This document shows, one piece after another, positions 1-8,289 of a DNA stretch of 44,725 bases. How positions within the stretch are numbered: the first letter of the stretch is position 1; every line of letters starts with the position of its first letter. The position numbers and the translations under genes are program-made. The DNA comes from a virus. Location of the stretch: the IMG/VR virus record IMGVR_UViG_3300008050_000091, positions 1 through 44,725 of that record. One strand, 5' to 3'. A model generated the notes under the pieces. It was not told where the DNA came from. It did no database searches and worked only from the letters and a program-made list of their open reading frames with translations.

Positions 1-1365
1 GATGGAGACATTGATATATGGGCATTTAGTGCAGGATCTAAAATAAACCTAACAGGTACTGGAGGAATTGATTCGTTAAGCGTTCATAACTTTCAATTCG
101 ACAATGGAATAACATTAGCTGGAGTAGCAGGAGTAGCTGGAGAGGTAATAGCCTCGGCAGGACCAGGTGCGCCATTGGCATGGAGTGCTCCATTAAGCTT
201 GTTGTCTCTTCTACAATCTAATGTGTTTACAGGAGACGCTACTAACACTCCTACAGCAACTGATAAAATATTAATTGATCTTGCTCCAGCAGCGGGATTT
301 CCAGATATTACTATAGGGACAACTCCTCCTGCTCCCGCCACAACTTTTACTTTACAACAAGGACTCTATTACGCTGATGTAATGCATCCTATTGGAGATG
401 CTAACTTATCCTATGGGTATCATTCATTATCACTCCCAGCAATTATTGGTACACAAAATACAGGACTTGGAATTAATGCACTTGAACACCTTCAAATTGG
501 TAACGAGAACACATCTGTAGGATATAGGGCAGGAATAGGAATACAGGATACCTCCCTAAACACAGCGGTAGGGAGTAGTGCATTATCTGGACCAGGAGCT
601 GGATCTATTGGTGACTCTAATACAGCGATAGGCGGTCATTCTATGGAGTCCATGAACTCTAATACCGCTAACTTCAACGTGGGTGTAGGCACGTTTTCAC
701 TAGGAGGCATAGCATCGGGAATAGGGAACATTGGCATTGGTCATAACGCAGGGTTAAGTATAACAACAGGAAATTCAAATATTGCTATAGGAATGGATGC
801 TATGCTTTTGGGCGCATTAGCCGCAACAGGGAATGTCGTTATTGGGGATAGTGCAGCACCTAATATAGCATCCTCCACCAACAATACTCTTATTGGCACA
901 TCCTCTGCTGCCTCTCTTTCTGTTGGAAATGACAATGTACTCGTAGGTGCTTTAACAGATTGCAGTTTAAATGCAATTGGATCGGTGGCGATAGGCAACT
1001 CAAGTATTGTGGGAGGAGCAGCAACAGCTGTAGGTCAAGGAACATTTGCCGCAGATCAGGGAACAGCGTTAGGGAATACCGCAATAGCTCAAGATATAAG
1101 ATGTGTAGCGTTAGGGGATAACGCAACCGCTCAATTCCCTGCAGCACCATTCCCGCCAGTGCCTGTCATCAACATCTCTCTTTGGTCGGAAATGACTACT
1201 TCTCATGTGTTTCCAGACAATACTGCTGCACTAGCTGCGGGGTTGCACACAGGAGATTTATATTGCGTTGATCCTACTACTATTATGGGAGCAGGGGCTT
1301 TACCATTGCCTGCGATAGGAGGACCAGGAGGACCAGCGATTATTGCTGTAGTGTATGCTATGTAA
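1..1365 (+). CDS. Tail fibre / adhesin-like protein with YadA-head-type repeats, 5' end outside the window
   Basis: The frame is open from base 1 to the TAA at 1363-1365, so the true start lies upstream. At least 454 residues are present. The middle of the protein is a run of about 14-16-residue repeats with the pattern N-T/S-x-[AV]-[IVL]-G-x-x-[AS], for example NTAVGSSAL, NTAIGGHS, NIAIGMDAM and NVVIGDSAA. This is the left-handed beta-roll seen in YadA-type trimeric adhesin heads and in many phage fibres. The C-terminus (AALAAGLHTGDLYCVDP, then AVVYAM) resembles C-terminal segments of other phage fibres. The likely role is host recognition as a trimeric distal fibre; trimerisation is inferred from the repeat type. 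It heads the virion gene block, just upstream of the packaging genes. A phage-borne adhesin with no tail role is the less likely alternative. Confidence 0.75.
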   Translation, partial: DGDIDIWAFSAGSKINLTGTGGIDSLSVHNFQFDNGITLAGVAGVAGEVIASAGPGAPLAWSAPLSLLSLLQSNVFTGDATNTPTATDKILIDLAPAAGFPDITIGTTPPAPATTFTLQQGLYYADVMHPIGDANLSYGYHSLSLPAIIGTQNTGLGINALEHLQIGNENTSVGYRAGIGIQDTSLNTAVGSSALSGPGAGSIGDSNTAIGGHSMESMNSNTANFNVGVGTFSLGGIASGIGNIGIGHNAGLSITTGNSNIAIGMDAMLLGALAATGNVVIGDSAAPNIASSTNNTLIGTSSAASLSVGNDNVLVGALTDCSLNAIGSVAIGNSSIVGGAATAVGQGTFAADQGTALGNTAIAQDIRCVALGDNATAQFPAAPFPPVPVINISLWSEMTTSHVFPDNTAALAAGLHTGDLYCVDPTTIMGAGALPLPAIGGPGGPAIIAVVYAM

Positions 1366-1371
1366 TCTATT

Positions 1372-1599
1372 ATGGATGATATTAGGAAAATATCAATTGG
1401 ATCTGACTATAAGTCTAGTGCGATGCACTACATTGTAGATCAGGATGTCTTGGGAAAGAACTATAAGATCCACTGCATAAAAAAAGATGATATAAAAAAC
1501 TCGTATAAAGTTTTTATAATTAAAGAGTCAGAGGTATATTTATGGAAAGAGTTTGGACCAGAGATGCCGATATCTATTGAGTACAACATAAACTTTTAA
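1372..1599 (+). CDS. Small conserved-looking protein of unknown function (75 aa)
   Basis: This 75-residue gene starts 6 bases after the fibre gene and ends 1 base before the next start, so it is clearly an operon member. The protein is mixed charged/hydrophobic with predicted beta character (KVFIIKESEVYLWKEF, then ISIEYNINF) and has no signal peptide or membrane segment. Small proteins of this general look sit beside fibre and packaging genes in other phages, but I cannot name a family. Its position suggests a virion or assembly role; that is inference only. Confidence 0.6.
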   Translation: MDDIRKISIGSDYKSSAMHYIVDQDVLGKNYKIHCIKKDDIKNSYKVFIIKESEVYLWKEFGPEMPISIEYNINF

Positions 1600-1600
1600 T

Positions 1601-2164
1601 ATGAGATCTCCCTTTTATTTTATTGTCACCCCATTAAATGAAAAAAGGTACAACAATACTATAGACTATGAAGGAGTAAACTTCATATCGAATACCTCTC
1701 AAGAGAACTTTAAATCTACCAATAGGATGGGGGTAGTAGTCTCTACTCCCGTTAATTATACTGGAGATATTGTTAAAGGGGATATATTGGTAGTCCATCA
1801 TAATGTGTTTAAAATATATTATGACATGAGGGGAAGGCAAAAGAGTGGAAGGAGCTTTTTAAAAGATAATACCTTTTTAGTTGATGAGACACAATTTTAT
1901 GCTTATAATCACAATGGAGAATGGCGTTGTCATTCTAACAACTGCTTTGTGAAGCCTATTGATAAGAAAGAATACTTTATTGAGAAGCCTGGCACTGAAG
2001 AAGCTTTAGTGGGAAGGATGAGGTATAATAACAAAGAACTAGATAAGTTAGGAGTGCATAATGGAGCACTCATATGTTTTGAGCCAGAGAGTGAATATGA
2101 GTTTCAGATTGATGGAGAGAAGTTATATAGGATGTATACACGAAACATAACTATGACCTTATGA
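1601..2164 (+). CDS. GroES/Cpn10-like co-chaperonin with two apparent barrel halves (187 aa)
   Basis: Residues 1-120 look like a Cpn10 barrel: an opening strand (FYFIVTPL), a polar Ser/Thr/Asn-rich stretch at 25-45 that could be the mobile loop and contains KSTNRMG (compare KSTRG in GroES), and DIVKGDILVV at 56-65, matching the GroES V-K-V-G-D-I-V pattern. Residues about 135-187 repeat the later half of the fold: LGVHNGALICF at 150-160, then IDGEKLYRM at 170-178, resembling the GroES segment around its D-N-E-E-V-L-I-M. Phage co-chaperonins (T4 gp31 and others) adapt host GroEL for capsid folding, which suits a gene just before terminase, portal and capsid. It overlaps the next gene by ATGA. 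The call rests on pattern similarity only; an unrelated beta-barrel structural protein is possible. Confidence 0.55.
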   Translation: MRSPFYFIVTPLNEKRYNNTIDYEGVNFISNTSQENFKSTNRMGVVVSTPVNYTGDIVKGDILVVHHNVFKIYYDMRGRQKSGRSFLKDNTFLVDETQFYAYNHNGEWRCHSNNCFVKPIDKKEYFIEKPGTEEALVGRMRYNNKELDKLGVHNGALICFEPESEYEFQIDGEKLYRMYTRNITMTL

Positions 2165-2442
2165 ATAATTCTAATGAAATCAAATTAAAAATAATTGAAG
2201 CAGGATATGAGGCGGTTAATCAATTAATTAAAGTCGCTAAAGAAAAGATCATCAAACCAGATCCTGAAGACGAGCTGGCAGCGGATAGATTAAAAAATGC
2301 TGCAGCCACAAAAAAGTTAGCCATTCAAGATGCTTTTGAAATATTGAATAGAATAGAATTAGAGAAGGAAAATATTGAGTTATCTAATAGTAAAAACAAC
2401 CATAATATAACGCAGGGGTTTGCAGAAAGAAGATCAAAATAA
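2161..2442 (+). CDS. Candidate small terminase subunit (93 aa)
   Basis: This protein starts in an ATGA overlap with the gene before it, and its end overlaps the start of the large terminase by 23 bases, implying tight translational coupling. It is charged and strongly helical, with an Ala/Lys-rich helix (AADRLKNAAATKKLAIQDA) followed by an acidic helix and an Asn-rich tail. There is no obvious helix-turn-helix. Length, helical content and position directly before TerL are what is expected of a small terminase, which recognises the packaging site and forms a ring. No diagnostic motif is visible, so the call is positional. Confidence 0.5.
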   Translation: MNNSNEIKLKIIEAGYEAVNQLIKVAKEKIIKPDPEDELAADRLKNAAATKKLAIQDAFEILNRIELEKENIELSNSKNNHNITQGFAERRSK

Positions 2443-4681
2443 ACTATATAGAGTTTTAAATGGAGTTATCCCTAAGAGTGTTTTAACTACTAAAAACAAA
2501 AAAAAGAGTTGGGGTTATGGATACAATGAAAAATATGATTTGGTTAATATTAGCACTGATGGGACAATTGGGGAAATATATCTTATTAATAATTTAAAAA
2601 TAGCGTTACCATTAGCACCTAAAACCATATTCTCTCTTCACAAAGAAAAACTAAAGCAATACTGGCAACCATTTTCTTATCATAAAGACTTAAAAAGGGT
2701 AAAGAGTATTTTCCAGTGGAATGATATGCCAGCGAGTTTCAAGGATCGTTGGGTAGATTACATTGAAGAAGAGTTCAATAGGCGTGAAGCGGGTTTTTGG
2801 TTTTACAATAAAGGCACACCAACATATATTACTGGAGCGCATTATATGTATCTCCAGTGGACAAAGATTGATGTCGGGTTACCAGACTTTAGAGAAGCCA
2901 ATAGACTTTTTTATATTTTTTGGGAAGCGTGTATGGCTGATAAGCGGTGTTTTGGATTATGTTATTTAAAAATAAGAAGGTCAGGGTTTTCTTTTATGGG
3001 ATCTTCAGAGTCAGTAAATAGAGGGACATTAGTAAAAGATTCTAGGGTTGGTGTATTATCAAAGACTGGAGCAGATGCCAAAAAAATGTTTACTGACAAA
3101 GTAGTTCCTATCTCCAACAACTACCCATTCTTTTTTAAGCCTGTTCAAGATGGAATGGATAAACCCAAAACAGAATTGGCATATAGAGTTCCAGCCAGCA
3201 AGATTACTAAAAAGAATATGTATGAGGTTGCGGCTGATCATGTTGATGGGTTAGACACTACCATTGATTGGAAAAACACTTCTGACAATAGCTATGATGG
3301 CGAAAAGCTGTTGCTATTAATCCACGATGAAAGTGGGAAGTGGTCCAAGCCTGACAATATACTTAATAACTGGCGTGTTACTAAAACTTGCTTGCGACTA
3401 GGGAGCAAGGTTATAGGAAAGTGTATGATGGGATCAACCTGTAATGCTTTGGATAAAGGTGGATCAAACTTCAAGAAGTTATATTTTGATTCTAGTTTAG
3501 ATACAAGGAATGCTAATGGTCAAACCAAAAGCGGGTTATATAATCTATTCATACCTATGGAGTGGAATATGGAAGGGTTCATAGATATTTATGGGATGGC
3601 AATTTTCAATAATCCTGAAACACCAGCCACTGGGGTTGATGGAGAGTATATCTATCAGGGCGCAATTGACTATTGGAAAAATGAAGTTGCCTCATTAAAG
3701 AGAGACTCAGATGCCTTAAATGAATTTTATAGACAATTCCCCAGAACAGAATCTCATGCCTTTAGGGATGAAAGCAAGTCTTCTCTTTTTAATCTCACTA
3801 AAATATATCAACAGATAGATTACAACGATACTTTAATAAGGGAGCATTTCTTAACAAGAGGAAAGTTCATATGGCAGGATGGGGTTAAAGACACTAAGGT
3901 GATTTGGACTCCTGATCCTAAAGGTAGATTTATTGTCTCATGGCTTCCTGCCCATAATCTACAAAATAGAGTTATAGAACGTAATGGGAAAAAATATCCA
4001 GGCAATGAACATATAGGATCATTTGGCTGTGATAGTTATGACATTTCAGGAACAGTAGGAGGAGGGGCTTCTAATGGGGCTTTGCATGGACTGACTAAAT
4101 TTACTGTAGATGATGCTCCAAGCAACGAGTTCTTTTTGCAATATATTGCTAGACCGCAGACAGCAGAGATCTTTTTTGAAGAGGTATTAATGGCGTGTAT
4201 ATTCTATGGAATGCCTATTTTAGTAGAGAACAACAAACCACGATTACTCTATCACTTTAAAAATAGAGGATATCGTCACTTTTGCATGAACAGACCAGAC
4301 AAACATAAAAACAAACTTTCTGTAACAGAAAAGGAGTTAGGTGGTATACCTAATAGTTCAGAAGATATAAAGCAAGCTCATGCAGCAGCCATTGAATCTT
4401 ATATAGAGAAGTATGTAGGGATGGACCTAGAGGGGGTATTTAGAGAAGAAACAGAAATGGGTTCTATGTATTTTACTAGAACTTTAGAGGATTGGGCAAG
4501 GTTTGATATAAATAATAGAACGAGATATGATGCCAGTATTAGCTCTGGATTAGCTATTATGGCTAACCAAAGACACCTCTATCAGCCAGCTGCAGAGAAA
4601 CAGTCAAAAATAAGAGTTAACTTTGCAAGGTATAACAATAAAGGAAATCAAAGCGAAATGATAAGGAAATGGAACAAATAA
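2420..4681 (+). CDS. Terminase large subunit (TerL), packaging ATPase and nuclease
   Basis: The protein is 753 residues long and pumps DNA into the prohead. The ATPase half has a deviant Walker A, KIRRSGFS at 184-191, with the lysine at the front as in lambda gpA (KSARVGYS), and a Walker B LLLLIHDE ending at D303-E304. The nuclease half has the acidic strand CDSYD with D538 and D541, a plausible first metal-binding motif, followed by a Gly-rich turn. An in-frame TAA at 2408-2410 rules out an upstream start; no ATG lies near the beginning, so TTG at 2420 is the best start. It is preceded by AGGGG and overlaps the previous gene. The C-terminus overlaps the portal gene by 13 bases. The identification is firm from motifs and context. 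Confidence 0.92.
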   Translation: MQKEDQNKLYRVLNGVIPKSVLTTKNKKKSWGYGYNEKYDLVNISTDGTIGEIYLINNLKIALPLAPKTIFSLHKEKLKQYWQPFSYHKDLKRVKSIFQWNDMPASFKDRWVDYIEEEFNRREAGFWFYNKGTPTYITGAHYMYLQWTKIDVGLPDFREANRLFYIFWEACMADKRCFGLCYLKIRRSGFSFMGSSESVNRGTLVKDSRVGVLSKTGADAKKMFTDKVVPISNNYPFFFKPVQDGMDKPKTELAYRVPASKITKKNMYEVAADHVDGLDTTIDWKNTSDNSYDGEKLLLLIHDESGKWSKPDNILNNWRVTKTCLRLGSKVIGKCMMGSTCNALDKGGSNFKKLYFDSSLDTRNANGQTKSGLYNLFIPMEWNMEGFIDIYGMAIFNNPETPATGVDGEYIYQGAIDYWKNEVASLKRDSDALNEFYRQFPRTESHAFRDESKSSLFNLTKIYQQIDYNDTLIREHFLTRGKFIWQDGVKDTKVIWTPDPKGRFIVSWLPAHNLQNRVIERNGKKYPGNEHIGSFGCDSYDISGTVGGGASNGALHGLTKFTVDDAPSNEFFLQYIARPQTAEIFFEEVLMACIFYGMPILVENNKPRLLYHFKNRGYRHFCMNRPDKHKNKLSVTEKELGGIPNSSEDIKQAHAAAIESYIEKYVGMDLEGVFREETEMGSMYFTRTLEDWARFDINNRTRYDASISSGLAIMANQRHLYQPAAEKQSKIRVNFARYNNKGNQSEMIRKWNK

Positions 4682-7104
4682 GCATTCAAATAACCCCCAA
4701 TGGCTTCCCAAGCCAATACGTCTCCGACAGTGAGAAAAAAACTATGAAGTATGGGTTGCAGATTGGTCAAGCTATTCAGTATGAGTGGTTTCGTAAAGAT
4801 GGCAACCAGTGTAGGTTTTACAATCAATGGAATGAGTTCTATAGACGCAGGATTTATGCCAGAGGCGAACAGTCAATAGAGAAATATAAAAATGAACTAG
4901 CCATAGATGGTGACTTATCCTATCTAAATTTAGACTGGACACCTGTTCCTATACTTCCAAAGTTTGTAGACATTGTAGTGAATGGGATGTCTGATCGTTT
5001 GTTTGAAGTTAAAGTAGAAGCACAAGATGCCCTGTCATCAGAAAAAAAGAACATCTTTCAAGAGAATTTAGAACGACAGATGGTATCTAAGGATTTTTTA
5101 GGAGAGCTGCAGGGTACTTTTGGGGTAGACACTTTTACTATGCCCCCTGAAGATATTCCTGAAGATGACGCTGCACTCAGTTTATATATGCAAATGAATT
5201 ATAAGCCAGCTATTGAGATTGCTGAGGAGATAGGCATCAATAGTATATTGGAAGATAATGAATATCAAGACTTGAGAAAAAGAATAGACTATGACCTCAT
5301 GGTTATAGGCATTGGAGCAGCAAAGCAACATTTCCTTCCTGGAGCTGGGATAAAGGTAGAGTATGTTGATCCAGCTAATATGGTATATAGTTATACAGAA
5401 GATCCATTTATGAAAGACTGCTTTTATTGGGGAGAGATAAAAACAGTGGCAGTCACTGAATTAATGAAGATTGATCCTACCTTAACCACTGATGATTTAG
5501 AGGAAATAGCTAAATATAGTCAGACATGGTATGATTACTTTAATGTAGCACAGTGGTATCAGAATAGCATCTTTGCCAGAGACACCGCAACATTAATGTA
5601 TTTTAACTATAAAACCACTCAGAAGTTTGTTCATAAAAAAAAGAAGCTAGACAATGGTGGTGAAAGAGTAATAGAAAAGGAAGACACCTTTAATCCTCCT
5701 GAAGAATTGATGGATGAAGGAAACTTTGAGAAGGTAGAGAAAACTATTGAAGTGTGGTATGAGGGTGTAATGGTAATGGGAACAAACATCGTATTGAAGT
5801 GGGAAATGGCTAAAAACATGGTCCGACCTAAATCTGCAAGCCAGTATGCGTTATCAGAATATGTAGCAGTAGCCCCCAGAATGTATAAAGGCAATATAGA
5901 ATCTCTAGTTTCTAGGATGATACCTTTTGCGGATCTTATTCAGATAACCCATCTTAAACTGCAGCAGGTAGTATCTAGGGTAGTTCCTGATGGCGTATAT
6001 ATTGATGCCGATGGGTTAAATGAAGTAGATTTAGGAGGAGGAGGAGCATATAATCCTGAAGATGCACTAAGGCTATACTTCCAAACAGGAAGTGTTATTG
6101 GCAGAAGCTATACTCAAGATGGGGAATATAATCAAGGGAAAATCCCTATTACCCAGCTTAATTCTAATAATGGGACTGGCAAAATGCAAATGCTTCTACA
6201 GAACTATAATCATTATTTAGACATGATTAGAGCAGTAACAGGACTCAATGAAGCAAGGGATGCCTCTACGCCTAATCCTGATTCATTAGTAGGAGTTCAG
6301 AAATTAGCTGCTTTAAATTCAAATACTGCCACACGACATATCTTGGATTCTAGTCTTTATATTATAAGGAAGTTAGCTCAGGGGTTGTCATATAGGATGT
6401 CGGATGTATTGGAATATAGTGAGTTCAAAGAAGAGTTCGCCAACAAGATAGGCAAATATAATCTCAAGATTCTAGAAGACATCAAGGATTTATATCTATA
6501 TGATTTTGGAGTTTATATTGATGTTTCTCCTGACGAAGTCCAAAAGGCTATGTTGGAACAAAACATACAAATGGCTCTTTCTAAAAATGACATCAACCTA
6601 GAGGATGCCATTGATATTAGAGAAATAAAAAATATTAAACTTGCCAACCAGCTATTAAAGTTAAAGCGTAAAGAAAAAGCAGCATCGGACCAAGAGCAGG
6701 CACAGATGATGCAAGAGATGCAATCGCAGGCTCAACTTCAGGCACAGCAAATGAAGTCTCAGACTGAAATGGCTAAGATAGAAATGGAAGCAAAATCTAA
6801 GATAGCTGTGATACAGGCTGAAACTAGTATGGGGATGCAAAGGTTAGAAAAAGAAGCAGAACTCAAAAAAGTATTAATGGCAGAAGAGTTTGGATATCAG
6901 CAGCAACTAAGGGATGTTTCCGAAAGGGCTCTTAAAGAGAGAGAGAATCAGAGAGAGGATGCAAAAGCAACTCGTATTGATCAAGCCAACACTCAACAAT
7001 CGCAATTAATTAATCAAAGAAAGAATAACTTGCCACCTCAAAGCTTTGAGTCTAATGAAGATTCACTGGATGGCTTTGATTTAGCTGAATTTGAGCCAAG
7101 ATAA
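4669..7104 (+). CDS. Portal protein (811 aa)
   Basis: This gene follows TerL with a 13-base overlap and precedes the scaffold. The protein shows portal hallmarks: a long mixed alpha/beta body with a fold-opening segment QIGQAIQYEWFRKDG, a central wing/stem region, and a glutamine- and methionine-rich coiled coil (about residues 670-790, for example AQMMQEMQSQAQLQAQQMK) near the C-terminus. Long portals with C-terminal barrel helices occur in P22- and crAss-type podoviruses. The dodecameric portal forms the DNA channel at one capsid vertex and docks terminase and connector proteins. No closer family is claimed. The gene ends 67 bases before the scaffold gene, and the gap holds a candidate promoter. 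Confidence 0.88.
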   Translation: MEQISIQITPNGFPSQYVSDSEKKTMKYGLQIGQAIQYEWFRKDGNQCRFYNQWNEFYRRRIYARGEQSIEKYKNELAIDGDLSYLNLDWTPVPILPKFVDIVVNGMSDRLFEVKVEAQDALSSEKKNIFQENLERQMVSKDFLGELQGTFGVDTFTMPPEDIPEDDAALSLYMQMNYKPAIEIAEEIGINSILEDNEYQDLRKRIDYDLMVIGIGAAKQHFLPGAGIKVEYVDPANMVYSYTEDPFMKDCFYWGEIKTVAVTELMKIDPTLTTDDLEEIAKYSQTWYDYFNVAQWYQNSIFARDTATLMYFNYKTTQKFVHKKKKLDNGGERVIEKEDTFNPPEELMDEGNFEKVEKTIEVWYEGVMVMGTNIVLKWEMAKNMVRPKSASQYALSEYVAVAPRMYKGNIESLVSRMIPFADLIQITHLKLQQVVSRVVPDGVYIDADGLNEVDLGGGGAYNPEDALRLYFQTGSVIGRSYTQDGEYNQGKIPITQLNSNNGTGKMQMLLQNYNHYLDMIRAVTGLNEARDASTPNPDSLVGVQKLAALNSNTATRHILDSSLYIIRKLAQGLSYRMSDVLEYSEFKEEFANKIGKYNLKILEDIKDLYLYDFGVYIDVSPDEVQKAMLEQNIQMALSKNDINLEDAIDIREIKNIKLANQLLKLKRKEKAASDQEQAQMMQEMQSQAQLQAQQMKSQTEMAKIEMEAKSKIAVIQAETSMGMQRLEKEAELKKVLMAEEFGYQQQLRDVSERALKERENQREDAKATRIDQANTQQSQLINQRKNNLPPQSFESNEDSLDGFDLAEFEPR

Positions 7105-7115
7105 AATCTGGGTTT

Positions 7116-7143
7116 TTTGGTATTAATAAATTATGTAGTTTTG
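7116..7143 (+). promoter_or_regulatory. Candidate Bacteroidota-type promoter before the scaffold and capsid genes
   Basis: In the gap between portal and scaffold, TTTG (7116-7119) and TAGTTTTG (7136-7143) match the -33 TTTG and -7 TAnnTTTG elements. The spacing of 16 is shorter than the usual 19-20. Transcription would start near 7150, about 22 bases before the scaffold ATG, in an AT-rich leader resembling the one at 9768-9789. It would raise scaffold and capsid expression relative to the packaging genes. Confidence 0.5.
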
Positions 7144-7171
7144 TATAACAACTTTAATTAAATATAATCAA

Positions 7172-8263
7172 ATGGCAGAAATGAAAGTAAGAGTCATCGA
7201 CCACGAACCAAAATCTACACAAGAAGTAGAAAAAGAATTGCTAGAAAAGCATGAAGAACAGTTTGTGGATGGCGAAACAAATAAAGAAGAAAAGGTTGAG
7301 GGAGCTGAAGTTTCAGCGTCAACTGAAGAAGACAAACCATCACTTAGTGATGGAGACGTTCTTTCATATATTGGAAAAAGATATGGTAAAGAGATAGACT
7401 CTCTAGACCAATTATTTGAAGAAAGAGACAACGCTGCTGATTTACCAGAAGATGTTGCGGCTTACTTTAAATATAAAAAAGAAACTGGCAGGACTATTGA
7501 AGACTTTGTTAAATTAAACAAGGACTTTGATAAGGCAAATCCTGACGAGCTTTTAGCTAATTACTATAAGTCAACTGATGAGTATTTAGATGATGAAGAC
7601 ATATCAGATATGTTGGAAGACTTTGACTACGATGAAGATTTAGATGACGAAAAGGAAATTAAGAAAAAGAAATTAGCCAAAAAGAAAGCAGTATCTACAG
7701 CTCGCAAATTTTTTGAGGAGCAGAAGGAGCAATATAAAGTGCCACTTGAGTCAAGAAAGGCAAATGATCCTGAAGCTGATAAAGAAATGGCAGAGTTTAA
7801 GATAAAGCTACAAGAAGCTAAAGCCAAAGAGGAAAGGATTTCTGATAATAGAGAAATTTATTTGAAGAATGTAAAAGAGGTTTTTAATGACGATTTCAAA
7901 GGTTTTGATTTTGAAATAGATGACCAAACCCTTTCATTTACTCCAGCTGGGGTGGAAGAACTGCAGAAATCAAATGGCGATATTACCAATTGGGTAAAGA
8001 ACTATTTGAATGAATCAGGGGAGATCACTAACCATAAGGGGTTTCACAAGGCATTAGCCATAGCAAACTATCCAGATAAGTTTGCGAGATTTTTTTATGA
8101 GAAAGGCAAAGCAGATGCTGTAACAACAGATGCGAAAAACACAAAAAATATTGACTATTCCACAACAAAATCTCCAGAAGTATCTAGCAAGGGTGGTATG
8201 CAAATCAAAGCAGTTACTGCTACCAGTGATGGTAACAGGCTGAAAATTAGAAAAAGGAAATAA
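7172..8263 (+). CDS. Scaffolding protein candidate (363 aa)
   Basis: This protein lies between portal and capsid and has scaffold composition: extremely acidic and lysine-rich, mostly helical, with low hydrophobicity. An Asp/Glu cluster (DYDEDLDDEKE, near residue 155) is followed by a Lys-rich helix (KKKKLAKKKA), and the protein ends in a basic tail (NRLKIRKRK). Scaffold C-termini are typically basic and bind the acidic inner face of the coat protein. No protease motif is visible, and no separate prohead protease is found in the window, so the scaffold may exit intact. The call comes from position and composition; sequence motifs for scaffolds are weak. Confidence 0.75.
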   Translation: MAEMKVRVIDHEPKSTQEVEKELLEKHEEQFVDGETNKEEKVEGAEVSASTEEDKPSLSDGDVLSYIGKRYGKEIDSLDQLFEERDNAADLPEDVAAYFKYKKETGRTIEDFVKLNKDFDKANPDELLANYYKSTDEYLDDEDISDMLEDFDYDEDLDDEKEIKKKKLAKKKAVSTARKFFEEQKEQYKVPLESRKANDPEADKEMAEFKIKLQEAKAKEERISDNREIYLKNVKEVFNDDFKGFDFEIDDQTLSFTPAGVEELQKSNGDITNWVKNYLNESGEITNHKGFHKALAIANYPDKFARFFYEKGKADAVTTDAKNTKNIDYSTTKSPEVSSKGGMQIKAVTATSDGNRLKIRKRK

Positions 8264-8289
8264 ATTATTAATTTAAAATTATAGAAATT

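Noticed and set aside
890-1150. Minus-strand ORFs opposite the fibre gene and many similar antisense ORFs across 1-33910
   Set aside because: They are shadows of real genes, with poor composition, no leaders and no operon context.
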